From Bradyrhizobiaceae bacterium (GTDB taxonomy: Bacteria; Pseudomonadota; Alphaproteobacteria; Rhizobiales; Xanthobacteraceae), in NCBI GenBank assembly GCA_020544565.1, contig CP078014.1:3846016-3910015 (forward strand): a stretch of 64,000 nucleotides of DNA. The letters run 5' to 3'. Position numbers and translations under genes: made by a program. This document shows, in pieces, positions 35,172 through 43,752 of the stretch. The notes under the pieces were generated by a model, which did not search any database, was not told the origin of the DNA, and saw only the letters and a list, made by a program, of their open reading frames with translations. Numbering within the stretch: the stretch's first letter is position 1; each line of letters opens with the position of its first letter.

Positions 35172-35868
35172 AGTCCGCAACCTGACGTCGGGGTACCAGG
35201 GGCTTCTCGCTCTCCAGGATGTATCTTTCGATGTTGTGCGCGGAAGCATAATGACCGTCGCCGGTGCGAACGGTGCCGGGAAATCGACGCTCCTGAAAAC
35301 CATCTCGGGTGTTCACGGGTTGCGTAGCGGGTCGGTGACGTTTGATGGTGTCCGTATCGATGGAATGAAGCCTCATCTTATCACCGCCCGGGGCTTGGCA
35401 TACGTTCCGGAGACACGTCAGTTGTTTCCGGGCCTTAACGTCCGCAAGAACCTCCGCCTCGGAAGCTACCTTTATCGGAGAGAACCTGACCGGGAGCGCG
35501 GGCTCGACATGGTCATGAGTCTGTTTCCCCGTCTCGGGGAAAGGCTCAATCAGGCCGCGGGCACGCTTTCCGGAGGTGAGCAGCAGATGCTGGCCATCGG
35601 ACGGGCGCTGATGAGCCGGCCGCGTCTGTTGATGCTTGATGAACCATCCCAGGGAATCATGCCGAAGCTGGTGAGTGAGATTTTTCAGGCTGTGCAGGCG
35701 ATCAGAGACGCAGGCATCACCGTATTGCTGGTCGAGCAGCGCCTGTCGGAAAGTCTTGCGATATCCAACGATGCCGTCGTTCTTCAGACGGGACGCGTTG
35801 TCCTGGCGGGAACGGCGATGGACATAAAGAACAGACCTGAAATACGTGCCACGTATCTCGGCATGTAG
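35164..35868 (+). CDS. livF: Liv-type ABC ATPase LivF
   Basis: 234 residues with Walker A GANGAGKS, signature LSGGEQQMLAIGRAL and Walker B LLMLDEPSQGIMP intact. ATG 35164 overlaps the livG end. Last gene of the plus-strand row that starts with the NTF2-like gene. A 250-bp stretch without recognised genes or a clear terminator follows before the convergent MBL gene. Confidence 0.92.
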   Translation: MLEVRNLTSGYQGLLALQDVSFDVVRGSIMTVAGANGAGKSTLLKTISGVHGLRSGSVTFDGVRIDGMKPHLITARGLAYVPETRQLFPGLNVRKNLRLGSYLYRREPDRERGLDMVMSLFPRLGERLNQAAGTLSGGEQQMLAIGRALMSRPRLLMLDEPSQGIMPKLVSEIFQAVQAIRDAGITVLLVEQRLSESLAISNDAVVLQTGRVVLAGTAMDIKNRPEIRATYLGM

Positions 35869-36119
35869 CTCTGGCGTTGAGGGGCCACACATACGGTCGT
35901 CCCTTCAGAGGGCGTCAGTCCTCCCTCGCCAGCGTGTTGTTTTACCGGAATCGGCGCCGGCACTGAGCAGCAGGGGAGGGGCGTCGTTCGGGCTATTTGC
36001 CGAACGCTGAGGAAAAAGTTCGACTGAGCATGGGCGGACGGGAAAAGAGGCACGGCCTTTTTCGGAATTCGCCGTAGCGAGATATGCGCCGAAACGGGAT
36101 ACGTCTTTCAAGCGCGACG

Positions 36120-36995
36120 TTATTCCTTCGCGAATGAGCGCAGAGGCGCCTGATGCAGCGCATAGGCGTCGGCGGCACCGTCGACGCGGGGATAGAGTTC
36201 ACGCACCAGGGGGTCGTGGCCTGGAATGATGCGATCAGGATGGCCGGCAAGACGTTCGCAAGTCCCCCAGCCCTCACACATATCCCCGATATTATAGACG
36301 ATCGGAAACGGACTGCGGCGATGCAGGTTGGCATAGTAATGCGCGGCGTCCGACGCCAACACCACCGGGCCGCGCGCGGTCTCCACCCGCACGATCTGTA
36401 GTCCGTCGGAATGGCCGCCGACGCGGTGCAGCGTGATCCCCGGGGCGACCTCGCCGTCGCCATTGTGGAACGTCACCCGCTCGTCATAGACGTGACGAAC
36501 CATCAGGGTGACGTCCTCGGCTGAAAATGGGTGCAGCAGCACGCCGCTGCACATGCAGCGACCGGTTGCGTAGCTCATCTCGCGATCCTGCAGATGAAAC
36601 CGTGCCTGAGGAAAGCGATCAAGATTGCCGGCGTGATCGTAGTGCAGGTGTGTGACGATGACGTCGCGGATCGCGCCGGTGTCGACGCCGAACGCGGCCA
36701 GCGCATCGACCGGATTGACGGTGAGAATGCGATTGCGCGCTTTCGCCGCGGCCGCGTTGAAGCCGGTATCGACCAGAATGTCGCGGTCCTCGCCGCGGAT
36801 CAGCCAGACAAAATAGTCGAGGTCGGCCGCCGCGGTGTCGTGCGAATCCGGCGCGAGGAAGTTCATATGCAGCGTCCGCTGCGTCATGGTCGCATAGCGG
36901 ATGGCATAGATCTCGTACACGGGCGTCATGCGGCGTTGGCCTGCTTCGTTGTCTTGCACTCGGTCAGCTTCGCTGATGGCAGCCAAGATGTCCAT
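36120..36995 (-). CDS. Metallo-beta-lactamase-fold hydrolase (AHL-lactonase-like)
   Basis: 291 residues of the MBL superfamily in the group commonly called N-acyl homoserine lactonase family. THLHYDHAGN gives the HxHxDH zinc motif, DTGFN the early Asp, GHSDG the next His, ASDAAHYY the bridging Asp and IPGHDP the last His. The frame start at 36995 has GGGTGG near it; ATG 36929 (MTPVYEIYAIRYA) gives the family-typical N-terminus. Lactone or thioester hydrolysis is likely; actual quorum-signal degradation is unproven. Confidence 0.85.
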   Translation of the reverse strand: MDILAAISEADRVQDNEAGQRRMTPVYEIYAIRYATMTQRTLHMNFLAPDSHDTAAADLDYFVWLIRGEDRDILVDTGFNAAAAKARNRILTVNPVDALAAFGVDTGAIRDVIVTHLHYDHAGNLDRFPQARFHLQDREMSYATGRCMCSGVLLHPFSAEDVTLMVRHVYDERVTFHNGDGEVAPGITLHRVGGHSDGLQIVRVETARGPVVLASDAAHYYANLHRRSPFPIVYNIGDMCEGWGTCERLAGHPDRIIPGHDPLVRELYPRVDGAADAYALHQAPLRSFAKE

Positions 36996-37033
36996 TCATT
37001 GCCGCCACCCGATGCGCGAGTGCATTCCCGGTC

Positions 37034-38458
37034 TCACGCGAATTTGTGGGAGACGTTCTTCGTCACGGTATAGCACGCGAGCCCCTCGGTGCCGCCCTCG
37101 CGGCCGTAGCCGCTGTCCTTGACGCCACCGAACGGGGTTTCCGCGGTTGAGGCCACGAAGTGGTTGATCGAAAGATTGCCGGTCTCCAGATCGTCGGACA
37201 TCCGCTGCACGTTATCGGAGGATCGCGTGAAGGCATAGGCAGCGAGGCCGAAGGGCAGCGCATTGGCCTTTGCAATCGCCTCGTCGAGATCGCGCACCGG
37301 ATTGACGAGCGCGAGCGGGCCGAACGGCTCCTCGTTCATCGCCAGCGCATCGTCGGGAACGTCGGCCAGCACCGTCAGCGGATAGTAGTAGCCGCGGTTG
37401 CCGATGCGCTGGCCGCCCGCGAGCACCCGCGCGCCGCGCGCCGTCGCGTCCGAGACCAGTCGCTCCATCGCCTCGATGCGGCGGGGGTTGGCCAGCGGAC
37501 CGAGCTGCGTGGAGGGGTCCATGCCGTTGCCGATCTTCAGTTTCGCGGCGCCCTCGGCAAACGTCTTCGCAAAGGTCTCATAGTGCGACTCGTGCACGAA
37601 AAAGCGCGTCGGCGCGACGCAGACTTGACCGGCATTGCGAGACTTGCTGACGACCGATGCTTCGGCGGTGGCGACGGGATCGGCGTCGTCGCAGACGATC
37701 ACCGGTCCGTGGCCGCCGAGTTCCATGATCGCCGGCTTCATGGTCTGGCCGGCAATCGTGGCGAGATGCTTGCCGACCGGCACCGAGCCCGTGAAGGTGA
37801 TGAGGCGAATGGCCGGGTGTGGCACCAGGTAGCCGGAGATGGCGGCAGGATCACCGAAGACAAGATTGAGCACGCCCGCCGGCAGGCCGGCATCATGAAA
37901 AGCGCGCACGATCTGCAGCGCGCCGGCCGGCGTTTCTTCCGAGGCTTTCAGGATGATCGAGCAGCCGGACGCCAGCGCGCCGGCGATCTTGCGCGCCGGT
38001 GAGCTCATCGGGAAGTTCCATGGCGAGAAGGCGGCGACGGGGCCGATCGGCTGGCGGTGCACGGTGTGCTGCAGGCCGGGACCGGCCGGGATCACGCGGC
38101 CATACATGCGCATGCCTTCGGTGGCATCCCATTCGATGATTTCGCAGCCGCGCAGGATTTCCAGCCTGGCCTGACCGAGCGGTTTGCCCTGTTCCAGCGT
38201 CATAGCGGCGGCCATCTCGTCCACCCTCTCGCGGATCAGCGCGGCGGAACGCAGGATGATCTGCGCGCGCGCATTCGGCGCCGTCTTGCGCCAGACATGG
38301 AAGCCGCGCGCTGCCGCGTCGAGCGCATCGTCGAGATCGGCCCTGGTGGCGTGCGGCACGGTCCCGAGCACGCTCTCGTCAGCGGGATTGACGATCGGCG
38401 CACCGGATGCCCGGCGCCAGCGTCCGTCCACGTAAAGCTCGATCTCCGGATAGGCCAT
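37034..38458 (-). CDS. NAD(P)+-dependent aldehyde dehydrogenase (succinate-semialdehyde type)
   Basis: 474 residues from the ATG at 38458. The fold is complete: FSPWNFPMSSPARKIAG, LKASEETP, FTGSVPVGK, the catalytic Glu in MELGGHGPVIV, catalytic Cys in RNAGQVCVAPTRF, and NEEPFGPLALV. It resembles GabD-type succinate/glutarate semialdehyde dehydrogenases. Frames reaching 38518 add residues in front of the usual start. It is divergent from the SCP2-like/hydrolase row and shares a palindromic control region with it. Confidence 0.9.
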   Translation of the reverse strand: MAYPEIELYVDGRWRRASGAPIVNPADESVLGTVPHATRADLDDALDAAARGFHVWRKTAPNARAQIILRSAALIRERVDEMAAAMTLEQGKPLGQARLEILRGCEIIEWDATEGMRMYGRVIPAGPGLQHTVHRQPIGPVAAFSPWNFPMSSPARKIAGALASGCSIILKASEETPAGALQIVRAFHDAGLPAGVLNLVFGDPAAISGYLVPHPAIRLITFTGSVPVGKHLATIAGQTMKPAIMELGGHGPVIVCDDADPVATAEASVVSKSRNAGQVCVAPTRFFVHESHYETFAKTFAEGAAKLKIGNGMDPSTQLGPLANPRRIEAMERLVSDATARGARVLAGGQRIGNRGYYYPLTVLADVPDDALAMNEEPFGPLALVNPVRDLDEAIAKANALPFGLAAYAFTRSSDNVQRMSDDLETGNLSINHFVASTAETPFGGVKDSGYGREGGTEGLACYTVTKNVSHKFA

Positions 38459-38530
38459 TTCCAAATCCATTTTCTGTTGGTGCGAGACGGCAGCGTGGCC
38501 GGCTTGCGCGACATCCAATCATATGTTGAT

Positions 38531-38536
38531 ATTATA
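38531..38536 (-). promoter_or_regulatory. -10 element of the aldehyde dehydrogenase promoter
   Basis: A perfect TATAAT on the minus strand, 72 bp upstream of the 38458 start. The double palindrome begins at the same point and covers the spacer where a weak -35 would lie, so the bound regulator probably decides promoter use. Confidence 0.5.
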
Positions 38537-38561
38537 GAACAAGTGTTCTGTTAGACAGAAC
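38536..38561. promoter_or_regulatory. Overlapping double palindrome, likely IclR-type operator
   Basis: AGAACA-AG-TGTTCT (38536-38549) overlaps GTTCTG-TTAGA-CAGAAC (38545-38561), so three GTTCT/AGAAC half-sites alternate in 26 bp between the divergent aldehyde dehydrogenase and SCP2-like/hydrolase rows. The IclR gene at 42130 ends the plus-strand row and is the natural candidate to bind here. Confidence 0.6.
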
Positions 38562-38671
38562 GATCAAAATAAAGAGCGGGAGGTTGGTATGGCTGCGTCA
38601 CGGCCGCGAATGCGTCGCGCACGTTATCGGACAGGCCCGCTTGCACAGCCGCATTGTCAGGGAAACCGGTC

Positions 38672-39067
38672 TTGAAAAAATCCAATCCTGTCGGCGCCGC
38701 CTTCATGCAGCTTCCCGCGTTGCTGGAGCAGAACGCTGCGTTGATCGAACGCGGCCGTTTTCTCGAGGTCAATTGCCTGCTCGGGGCAACTGACCAGGCC
38801 TATCACGTCGCCATCCGCGCCGGCCGTATCGTCGGTATGGATCCCGCGCCGATCCTGATGCGATCCTGGACTTTCAGTTATCTCGCCACGCCGGAAGCGT
38901 GGACTGCTTTCTGGCAGCCGATACCCAAGGCAGGCTGGCACGATCTACTCTCGCTGACCAAGCGCGGCGCGGCCACGCTCGAAGGCGATATCAAACCGTT
39001 CATGACCCATTTGCAGTATTTCAAGGATCTGCTGGCTCTGCCGCGCAGCGCAGGAGGTGCGGCATGA
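38672..39067 (+). CDS. Small SCP2-like protein of unknown function
   Basis: 131 residues from the TTG at 38672, which has AGGGAAA 6 bp upstream; an ATG at 38705 is the alternative. The central part YHVAIRAGRIVGMDPAPILM followed by WTFSYLATPEAWTAFWQ and GAATLEGDIKPFMTHLQYFK resembles the SCP2/sterol-transfer fold, which holds lipophilic or acyl ligands. It overlaps the alpha/beta hydrolase by 4 bp, suggesting a two-protein unit in which this one may present the substrate. Family assignment is tentative. Confidence 0.6.
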   Translation: MKKSNPVGAAFMQLPALLEQNAALIERGRFLEVNCLLGATDQAYHVAIRAGRIVGMDPAPILMRSWTFSYLATPEAWTAFWQPIPKAGWHDLLSLTKRGAATLEGDIKPFMTHLQYFKDLLALPRSAGGAA

Positions 39068-39921
39068 CCGGCTATATCGAACCGATGATCGGCCGCTACG
39101 TGCATGTCGCAATCGATGGCGTGAGCCACCGGATTTATTTCGAGGAAGCCGGCAGCGGCATTCCGCTGGTCTGTCTGCACACGGCGGGCTCGGACGGCCG
39201 GCAGTGGCGGCATCTTCTTGCCGACGAGGAGTTCACCAAACACTTCCGCATTATTGCTTTCGACCTGCCATGGCACGGCAAGTCGAACCCGCCGGCGGAT
39301 TGGGACGGCAGCGAATATCAACTGACAACTGCGCGTTATACGCAAACGATCCGCGCATTCCGTGCCGCGCTCGATCTTGACCGGCCGGTGGTGATGGGTT
39401 GCTCGATCGGCGGCCGCATCGTGCTCAATCTCGCCATCGATCACGCCAGCGAATTCCGCGCGTTGATCGGTCTCGAAGCCGCGGATTTCCAGGCGCCGTG
39501 GTACGACACCGCGTGGCTCAATCGCCCCGATGTTCATGGCGGCGAAGTCTGCGCGGCGCTGGTCTCGGGCCTCATCGCCCCGCAGGGCCCGGCGGAAGCG
39601 CGCATGGAAACGCTGTGGGCCTACAAGCAGGGCGGCCCCGGCGTCTTCAAGGGTGATCTCTACTTCTATCGTGTCGATGGCGACCTTCGCGGCCGCACCG
39701 GCGCGATCGACACCAAAGCCTGCCCGCTCTACCTGCTCACCGGCGAATACGATTTCTCCTGCATGCCGGAAGATACGATCCGTACGGCTTCCGGCATCGC
39801 CGGCGCCGAAGTCACGGTGATGGAGCAACTCGGCCATTTTCCGATGAGCGAAAACCCCGCGCAATTCCGGCGTTTCATTGCTCCCGTGCTCGACAAGATC
39901 TCTCAACGACAGCAATCCTGA
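39064..39921 (+). CDS. Alpha/beta hydrolase
   Basis: 285 residues. Oxyanion region PLVCLHTAGSDGRQW, nucleophile elbow MGCSIGGRI (Ser), acid Asp in LLTGEYDFSCMP and catalytic His in EQLGHFPMSENP form a full triad. ATG 39064 overlaps the preceding small gene (ATGA). It may hydrolyse an ester, lactone or C-C bond of the compound recognised by the receptor encoded 12 bp downstream. Confidence 0.88.
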   Translation: MTGYIEPMIGRYVHVAIDGVSHRIYFEEAGSGIPLVCLHTAGSDGRQWRHLLADEEFTKHFRIIAFDLPWHGKSNPPADWDGSEYQLTTARYTQTIRAFRAALDLDRPVVMGCSIGGRIVLNLAIDHASEFRALIGLEAADFQAPWYDTAWLNRPDVHGGEVCAALVSGLIAPQGPAEARMETLWAYKQGGPGVFKGDLYFYRVDGDLRGRTGAIDTKACPLYLLTGEYDFSCMPEDTIRTASGIAGAEVTVMEQLGHFPMSENPAQFRRFIAPVLDKISQRQQS

Positions 39922-39933
39922 GGAGGACACGAC

Positions 39934-41145
39934 ATGATTTCAAGCGCATCAACCCGAATGCTCTGCCTATCGGCGGCGATCCTGCTTGCGACGCCGATGG
40001 CCCATGCCGCCGACCCCATCAAGATCGGCGTGCTCAACGACCAGTCCGGCGTCTTTGCGGACAATGGCGGCGTCGGCTCGGTCGCCGCAGCGAAGCTCGC
40101 GGTCGAGGATTTCGGCGGCGAAATTCTCGGTCGCAAGATCGAGGTGATCTCCGCCGATCACCAGAACAAGCCCGATATCGCCGCGGCGACCGCGCGCCGC
40201 TGGTTCGATACCGAGGGCGTCAACGTGATCGCGGACGGCGCGGCATCGTCGGCCGGGTTCGCCATTCTCGAAGTGGCGCGGCAGAAAAACCGGATTTTCG
40301 TCATCAGCGGCCCGGGGTCGTCTGACTTCACCGGCAAGGCTTGTTCGCCAGTGAGCTTCCACTTCAATTACGACACCTACGCGCTGTCGAAGCTGACGAG
40401 CGAAGCGGTCACGAAAGCGGGCGGCAATAGCTGGTATTTCATTTCCGCTGATTACGCTTTCGGCCACGCCTTGCAGCGCGACGCCACCAAATTCATCGAG
40501 GCTGCGGGCGGCAAGGTCATCGGCTCGGCCGCGCATCCGCTCGGAACGACCGACATGGCATCGTTCCTGCTGCAGGCGCAGGGATCGAAGGCCAAGGTGG
40601 TCGGACTCGCCACCTCGGGCGCCGACGTCCAGACGGCTATCAAGCAGGCCGGCGAATTCGGCATCGTCGAAGGAGGACAGCAACTGGCGGGCCTGCTGGT
40701 GTTCATCACCGACGTCAACGCGCTCGGCCTGAAGGCGACGCAGGGGCTGCAGGTGACCACTTCGTTCTACTGGGACAAGGATGATCAGACCCGCGCCTGG
40801 GCCAAGCGCTATTTCGCGGCGACCGGCGGGAAAGTGCCGAGCATGGTCCAGGCCGGCGTCTACAGCGGCGTGCATCATTACCTCGCCGCCGTGAAGGCTG
40901 CGGGCACCACGGACACCGACGCCGTGGCCAAGAAGATGCATGAGATGAAGGTCAACGATATGTACAACAAGGACGTGACCATCCGCCCCGACGGACGCGT
41001 GCTGCACACGATGTATCTCGTGCAGGTGAAAAGGCCGGACGAATCGAAGCATAAGTTCGACTACTACAAGATCGTCACCTCATCTCCCGGAGAGAAGGCG
41101 TTCCGGCCCATGAGCGAAGGCAATTGTCCTCTGGTCAAGAACTGA
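39934..41145 (+). CDS. Liv-type substrate-binding protein without own permease
   Basis: Peripla_BP_6 receptor of 403 residues with a Sec-type signal peptide (LSAAILLATPMAHAAD) and mature start PIKIGVLNDQSGVFADNGG. Lobe-2 strand WYFISADYAFGHALQRDA is typical. ATG 39934 preceded by GAGGA. Unlike the other modules no LivHMGF genes follow; a stem-loop and a dehydrogenase come next. It may feed one of the other Liv permeases in the region. Confidence 0.92.
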   Translation: MISSASTRMLCLSAAILLATPMAHAADPIKIGVLNDQSGVFADNGGVGSVAAAKLAVEDFGGEILGRKIEVISADHQNKPDIAAATARRWFDTEGVNVIADGAASSAGFAILEVARQKNRIFVISGPGSSDFTGKACSPVSFHFNYDTYALSKLTSEAVTKAGGNSWYFISADYAFGHALQRDATKFIEAAGGKVIGSAAHPLGTTDMASFLLQAQGSKAKVVGLATSGADVQTAIKQAGEFGIVEGGQQLAGLLVFITDVNALGLKATQGLQVTTSFYWDKDDQTRAWAKRYFAATGGKVPSMVQAGVYSGVHHYLAAVKAAGTTDTDAVAKKMHEMKVNDMYNKDVTIRPDGRVLHTMYLVQVKRPDESKHKFDYYKIVTSSPGEKAFRPMSEGNCPLVKN

Positions 41146-41164
41146 GGATTCAGGCTGTGATGGT

Positions 41165-41186
41165 GGGGGCGGGCAACACCGCCCCC
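41165..41186 (+). other. Stem-loop behind binding-protein gene
   Basis: GGGGGCGG / CCGCCCCC (8-bp perfect arms, 6-base loop) 20 bp past the stop. Same position as the hairpins behind two other binding-protein genes; no T-run. Confidence 0.55.
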
Positions 41187-41231
41187 GCCACCGATCCCGA
41201 TTGAATACCGGCAACAACGAAGGAGCGCGGC

Positions 41232-42119
41232 GTGACGAGTGCCATTGGTTTTATCGGTCTTGGCGTGATGGGCGAGCCGATGTGCCGCAATCTCGCGCGC
41301 AAGTCCGGCGTGCCGGTGTTCGGGTTTGACCGCGCGGATGCGCCGCTGCAACGCCTCGCGGAAGCAGGCGTCCGGCGCGCGGCGTCGCTCGCGGAACTGG
41401 CCCGCCAGTGCGACGTGATTTTCATGGCGCTGCCGAGTGGAAAACACGTCCAGGCGGTGTGCGATGGCGATGACGGCCTGATCACCCATGCCGATGGCCG
41501 CCACACCATCGTCGATCTCGGAACCTCGCCGGTCGAAGCGAGCCGCCAACTCGCCGGGCGCTTTGCCGCGAAAGGCGCGAGCTATGCCGACGCGCCGATC
41601 GCGCGCACGCGGCAGGCGGCGGAACAGGGTACGCTGAGCGTAATGGTCGGCGCGGACCTCGATGTCTTCAACAGATTGCAGCCGCTGATCGCAACATTCG
41701 CGAGCGACATCACCCATTGCGGCGCTGTGGGCAGCGGTCAGGTGGTGAAGATCCTCAACAACATGGTGCTGATGCAGACGGTGGTCGCGCTCGCTGAGGC
41801 GCTGGAGACGGCGAAGCGAGCCGGTCTCGACGCCAAACTGCTGTTCGATACCCTCGCCAAGGGCTCGGCCGACAGCTTCGCGTTGCGTAACCACGGCATG
41901 AAGGCGATGCTGCCGGGTGACTTCCCGGCACGCGCCTTCTCCACCGAATATGCCCGCAAGGACATTACCTATGCGCTGGACCTGGCAAAATCGGTCCACA
42001 TCAAGCTGCAAGGTGCGGAACTTGCCGACAAGCTGCTCGGCGAAACGATCGATGCCGGTTATGGCGATCTCTACTGGCCGGTGTTGGCACGCGTCATCAA
42101 GGCGTCGCATACGGATTGA
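41232..42119 (+). CDS. 3-hydroxyisobutyrate dehydrogenase-family oxidoreductase
   Basis: 295 residues, GTG start at 41232 with AAGGAG 7 bp upstream. Rossmann motif IGFIGLGVMGEPMCRNL, substrate segment YADAPIARTRQAAEQGTL (where many relatives have APVSGG) and lysine helix GSGQVVKILNNMVLM are all present. Beta-hydroxyacid oxidation, perhaps yielding the semialdehyde used by the aldehyde dehydrogenase across the divergent promoter, is a plausible link. The IclR gene follows after 10 bp. Confidence 0.88.
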   Translation: MTSAIGFIGLGVMGEPMCRNLARKSGVPVFGFDRADAPLQRLAEAGVRRAASLAELARQCDVIFMALPSGKHVQAVCDGDDGLITHADGRHTIVDLGTSPVEASRQLAGRFAAKGASYADAPIARTRQAAEQGTLSVMVGADLDVFNRLQPLIATFASDITHCGAVGSGQVVKILNNMVLMQTVVALAEALETAKRAGLDAKLLFDTLAKGSADSFALRNHGMKAMLPGDFPARAFSTEYARKDITYALDLAKSVHIKLQGAELADKLLGETIDAGYGDLYWPVLARVIKASHTD

Positions 42120-42129
42120 CCGACGTTCC

Positions 42130-42882
42130 ATGGCAAAGCTCACGACACGGCTTGCGGCGACGAATGCCCCGGGGCATGAACCCGGTGAAGGCGTGGCCGC
42201 GGTCGAAAGGGCGTTGTCCATCGTGGCCGTGCTCGCGGAGGCGGACCGTCCGTTGACGCTGGCGGAGCTCGCGGTTCGCACCGGCTTTTACAAAAGCACC
42301 ATCCTGCGGCTTCTGGGGTCTCTGATCGGCGCGGGCTATGTCACGCGGCTGGCGGAGGGAAGCTACGATCTCGGGCTTGCGGCCTTCCGTCTTGGCCTTG
42401 CGTTCGCCCGCAAAAATGCCCTCAGCCATCATGTTATGCCGGCGCTGCAGGAGCTGGTCGATCGTGGCACGGAGAGCGCATCGTTCCATGTGCGCCAGGA
42501 CGACGATCATCGCATCTGTCTGTTTCGGGTCAATTCACGTCATGAAACGCTCGATCGGGTGGAGGCTGGCCGCAGCTACCCGCTGTTGCGTGGCGCCGCC
42601 GGGCACATCATTCTCGCCTACAACGGCGCAACCGGCGCGCGCTATGATGCCATTCGCGCCCACGGTTTCGAGGTTTCGCTCGGCGAACGGGATCCGAACT
42701 GCGCTGCCGTGGCTGCGCCGGTGTTCGGGCCGGGCGGCGTGCTGATCGGTGGGATCTCCCTGTCGGGCCCGCGCGAGCGGTTCGGCAAAGCGGAAATCGC
42801 CAAAATGAAACGCGTGCTTGGTCCCGTCGCCGAACGGCTCACGAACGCTCTCGGAGGCGCGTGGCCTCCGTTCCAGCGTTAA
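42130..42882 (+). CDS. IclR-family transcriptional regulator
   Basis: 250 residues. HTH at about 20-85 (VERALSIVAVLAEADRPLTL, then TGFYKSTILRLLGSLIGAGYV), followed by the IclR effector domain with DDHRICLFRVNS, LLRGAAGHIILAY and the C-terminal GPRERFGKAEIAKM. It closes the plus-strand row and probably binds the double palindrome at 38536. Effector-dependent activation or repression cannot be told from sequence. Confidence 0.9.
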   Translation: MAKLTTRLAATNAPGHEPGEGVAAVERALSIVAVLAEADRPLTLAELAVRTGFYKSTILRLLGSLIGAGYVTRLAEGSYDLGLAAFRLGLAFARKNALSHHVMPALQELVDRGTESASFHVRQDDDHRICLFRVNSRHETLDRVEAGRSYPLLRGAAGHIILAYNGATGARYDAIRAHGFEVSLGERDPNCAAVAAPVFGPGGVLIGGISLSGPRERFGKAEIAKMKRVLGPVAERLTNALGGAWPPFQR

Positions 42883-42975
42883 ACAACCTGCACCGCCTCA
42901 CTCTCACGAGGGGCCGGCTCAATCGGGCAGGCAGATCGTCTCGCTCAACGGTGTCCTGTTCGAGGCCGTGTTAGC

Positions 42976-43752
42976 CTAACCCAGCATCTGCGTGTCGCCG
43001 CAGATCGAGATCGCCTGGCCGGAGATGGTTCGCCCGCGCGGGCTGCACATGAACACGATCTGGTCCGCGAGCTGCTGCGGCGTCACGTACTCCTTGATCG
43101 AGGTGTAGGAGAACGCGATCCGCTCCATCTCCGCGTAGGAGAGGCCGCGCTGCTGGGCCTTGGCTTCCAGCACGCGGCGCTGTCTGTCACCGGCGACCAG
43201 GCCGGGGAGAATAGCGTTGACGCGAATATTGTCGGGCCCGAGTTCGATCGACAGTGATTTGGTGAAGCCGATGACGCCCCACTTCGCCGCGGCGTAGGGC
43301 GCGCGCATCGCGAAGCCGACGCGCCCGGCGACCGATGCGATATTGACGATCGAGGCGTTGTTGCTCTGGCGCAGCAGCGGGATGGCCAGCCGGGCGCAGT
43401 TGAACTGGCCTGTCAGGCAGATGTCCAGGCAGCGGTCCCAGTCCTCGGGATTCATCTCGTCGACCTTGGCGGTCGGCCCGGCGATGCCGGCGTTGTTGAC
43501 GAGAACATCGAGCCCACCCAGCGTTGCCGTCGCCTCCTGGAAAAGATTCGCGACGGCGGCGCGATCCGAGACGTCGCAGACGGTGGCGGTGAGTGCGGGA
43601 TTGGCGGTCTTGAGTTCAGCCAGCGCGTGGGTATCGACATCGCAGATGTGAACCCTGGCGCCTTCCGCGAGAAAGGCATTGGCGACGGCGAGGCCGATTC
43701 CGTTGGCACCGGCGGTGACCAGCACGCGCAGTCCGTTGATCTCGAGATTCAT
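42976..43752 (-). CDS. Short-chain dehydrogenase/reductase
   Basis: 258 residues: cofactor loop TAGANGIGLAVAN, LVNNAGIAGPT, catalytic Ser in NIASVAGRVG, YAAAKWG (Tyr-x-x-x-Lys) and LPGLVAGDRQRR. The ATG overlaps the GntR stop by one base (TGATG), so the pair is translationally coupled. The divergent row encodes a Liv receptor and transporter. Probably oxidises a hydroxy intermediate of that substrate. Confidence 0.9.
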   Translation of the reverse strand: MNLEINGLRVLVTAGANGIGLAVANAFLAEGARVHICDVDTHALAELKTANPALTATVCDVSDRAAVANLFQEATATLGGLDVLVNNAGIAGPTAKVDEMNPEDWDRCLDICLTGQFNCARLAIPLLRQSNNASIVNIASVAGRVGFAMRAPYAAAKWGVIGFTKSLSIELGPDNIRVNAILPGLVAGDRQRRVLEAKAQQRGLSYAEMERIAFSYTSIKEYVTPQQLADQIVFMCSPRGRTISGQAISICGDTQMLG

